Positions 6,423 to 6,948 of a stretch of 6,948 bases of DNA are shown here, piece after piece. Origin of the DNA: Clostridiales bacterium (GTDB lineage Bacteria; Bacillota; Clostridia; Oscillospirales; CAG-272); contig DXYE01000061.1 of assembly GCA_019415985.1 (NCBI GenBank), positions 8,994 to 15,941 of the forward strand, in the 5' to 3' direction. Each line of letters begins with the position of its first letter. Positions within the stretch are counted from its first letter, which is position 1. The translations under genes and the position numbers were made by a program. The notes beneath the pieces are model-generated. The model made no database searches. It saw only the letters and a list, made by a program, of their open reading frames with translations, and was not told the DNA's origin.

Positions 6423-6428
6423 CCTCCC
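6423..6428 (-). promoter_or_regulatory. ribosome binding site that decides the NlpC/3D gene start
   Basis: GGGAGG on the minus strand, 8 bases before the ATG at 6414. It overlaps a GTG at 6423 that would otherwise extend the frame by three codons. It lies 8 bases downstream of the U-run of the terminator at 6437-6476. Confidence 0.85.
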
Positions 6429-6436
6429 ATTTTTAT

Positions 6437-6476
6437 AAAAAACAGCCATAACACCGTGTGAAGGCATTATGGCTGT
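6437..6476 (-). terminator. intrinsic terminator between the right-hand gene and the NlpC/3D gene
   Basis: On the minus strand ACAGCCATAA (6467-6476, read in reverse complement) pairs perfectly over 10 bases with TTATGGCTGT (6442-6451, reverse complement), loop of 15 bases, followed at once by a run of T (six including the last stem base) and then ATAAAA. It begins 5 bases after the stop at 6482. This is the canonical form of a Rho-independent terminator. There is no room for a promoter between its U-run and the next ribosome binding site. Confidence 0.85.
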
Positions 6477-6481
6477 GAAGC

Positions 6482-6948
6482 TTAACTTCTCCGTCTCGGC
6501 GGTTTTGTCTGTGTATCATCACGCTGCTTCGGATCTCCGAAACGACTCGGTGTGCTCCTGTACCGAACGGATTCTACATTTGTGGACACTACACCGCGCT
6601 CATCATAAACGGGTTTTCCATTATCATATACCGGTTTCCTCTCAACAACAGGTTCACCGTGAACAGCGAACCACTGATGTCCATCACGATCTTCAAATAC
6701 CTGATAGTCACCACGAGGAGCATCATACTGAGCAGTATCATAGAACATCGTACCGGATCCATCCTCGTGACGGACTTCAAAGTGACCGTCGCCGCGCTGA
6801 GATCCATCAACAGATGTAATCTGCTGTTCATAGCCCGGCATAAACTCTCTGAATGCGGCCTGATTGTAAATCATAGCCTCATCGCCGGTTTCAAATTCAG
6901 GTACTGCACCGTACTGTGCCATAGCGTACCATTCTACGCCATTCGCAT
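6482..6948 (-). CDS. C-terminal part of a hydrophilic transfer-region protein, start beyond the right edge
   Basis: The frame is open to the window edge, reading ANGVEWYAMAQYGAVPEFE from 6946, and ends with TAA at 6482. An ATG at 6922 gives a 146-residue product but has no ribosome binding site, and the preceding codons read as coherent protein, so I treat the gene as truncated by the window (154 codons visible). The visible part is hydrophilic, rich in Asp, Tyr and Gly, has no membrane segment or known catalytic motif, and contains a short duplication (KPVYDNGKPVYDE) and a basic end (PPRRRS). I do not recognise it firmly. Because it immediately precedes a wall hydrolase, PrgI and VirB4, it could be the cytoplasmic tail of a VirB6/TrbL-like membrane protein, but the membrane part would be outside the window. 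A terminator follows it directly. Confidence 0.8.
   Translation of the reverse strand, partial: ANGVEWYAMAQYGAVPEFETGDEAMIYNQAAFREFMPGYEQQITSVDGSQRGDGHFEVRHEDGSGTMFYDTAQYDAPRGDYQVFEDRDGHQWFAVHGEPVVERKPVYDNGKPVYDERGVVSTNVESVRYRSTPSRFGDPKQRDDTQTKPPRRRS

Noticed and set aside
6415..6423. GTG start at 6423 for the NlpC/3D gene (three extra residues)
   Set aside because: The GTG overlaps the GGGAGG ribosome binding site, which is correctly spaced for the ATG at 6414.
6433..6438. TATAAA on the minus strand as a -10 element for the NlpC/3D gene
   Set aside because: A start about 7 bases downstream would fall inside the ribosome binding site, and the sequence is part of the terminator's A/T tail.
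6482..6922. ATG at 6922 as the true start of the right-hand gene
   Set aside because: There is no ribosome binding site and the frame continues as plausible protein to the window edge.

Overview
The window is a fragment of the conjugative-transfer module of an integrative and conjugative element (or a related conjugative plasmid) from a low-to-moderate-GC Bacillota, most likely a gut Clostridia. The basis is the family content (a PrgI-type membrane protein next to a VirB4-type ATPase, a membrane-anchored NlpC/P60 cell-wall hydrolase, and two small families that I associate with Clostridia mobile elements) and the strong AGGAGG-type ribosome binding sites. No integrase, relaxase, coupling protein, origin, tRNA, rRNA, IS or CRISPR is visible, so element type and host are inferred.

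Every supported gene is on the minus strand and is transcribed from right to left. In that order: (1) the C-terminal 154 codons of a hydrophilic protein whose start lies beyond the right edge (6482-6948), ending at a convincing intrinsic terminator (6437-6476); (2) a 675-residue bifunctional-looking wall hydrolase with an Ala-rich N-terminus, one membrane helix, a long extracytoplasmic linker, an NlpC/P60 peptidase and a C-terminal 3D domain (4387-6414); (3) a 134-base gap with a second hairpin; (4) a PrgI-family two-helix membrane protein (3845-4252); (5) a VirB4-family ATPase (1405-3933) that overlaps the PrgI gene by 89 bases; (6) a 44-base gap with a third hairpin; (7) a winged-helix protein of DUF5697 type (821-1360); (8) a DUF6100-type protein (139-834) that overlaps it by 14 bases. 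At the left edge another minus-strand frame may begin, but its start is not secure.

The parts fit one machine. VirB4 would power a Gram-positive type IV secretion channel, PrgI would be its VirB3-like inner-membrane partner, and the NlpC/3D protein would open peptidoglycan for the channel. The two distal genes look like DNA-handling proteins rather than channel parts. The most interesting observation is that the DUF6100-type protein carries an Asp-x-Asp-Asn motif and a later Asp-Asp pair at exactly the spacing of the catalytic aspartates of RusA Holliday junction resolvase, within a matching strand/helix layout. It may be an unrecognised RusA-fold protein, co-expressed with a winged-helix protein that itself resembles a degenerate replication-relaxation protein. 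The second is the layout of RNA hairpins: each of the three non-overlapping gene junctions has one within five bases of the upstream stop codon, and one is a full terminator directly against the ribosome binding site of the next gene. That suggests read-through, antitermination or RNA processing sets the gene dosage.
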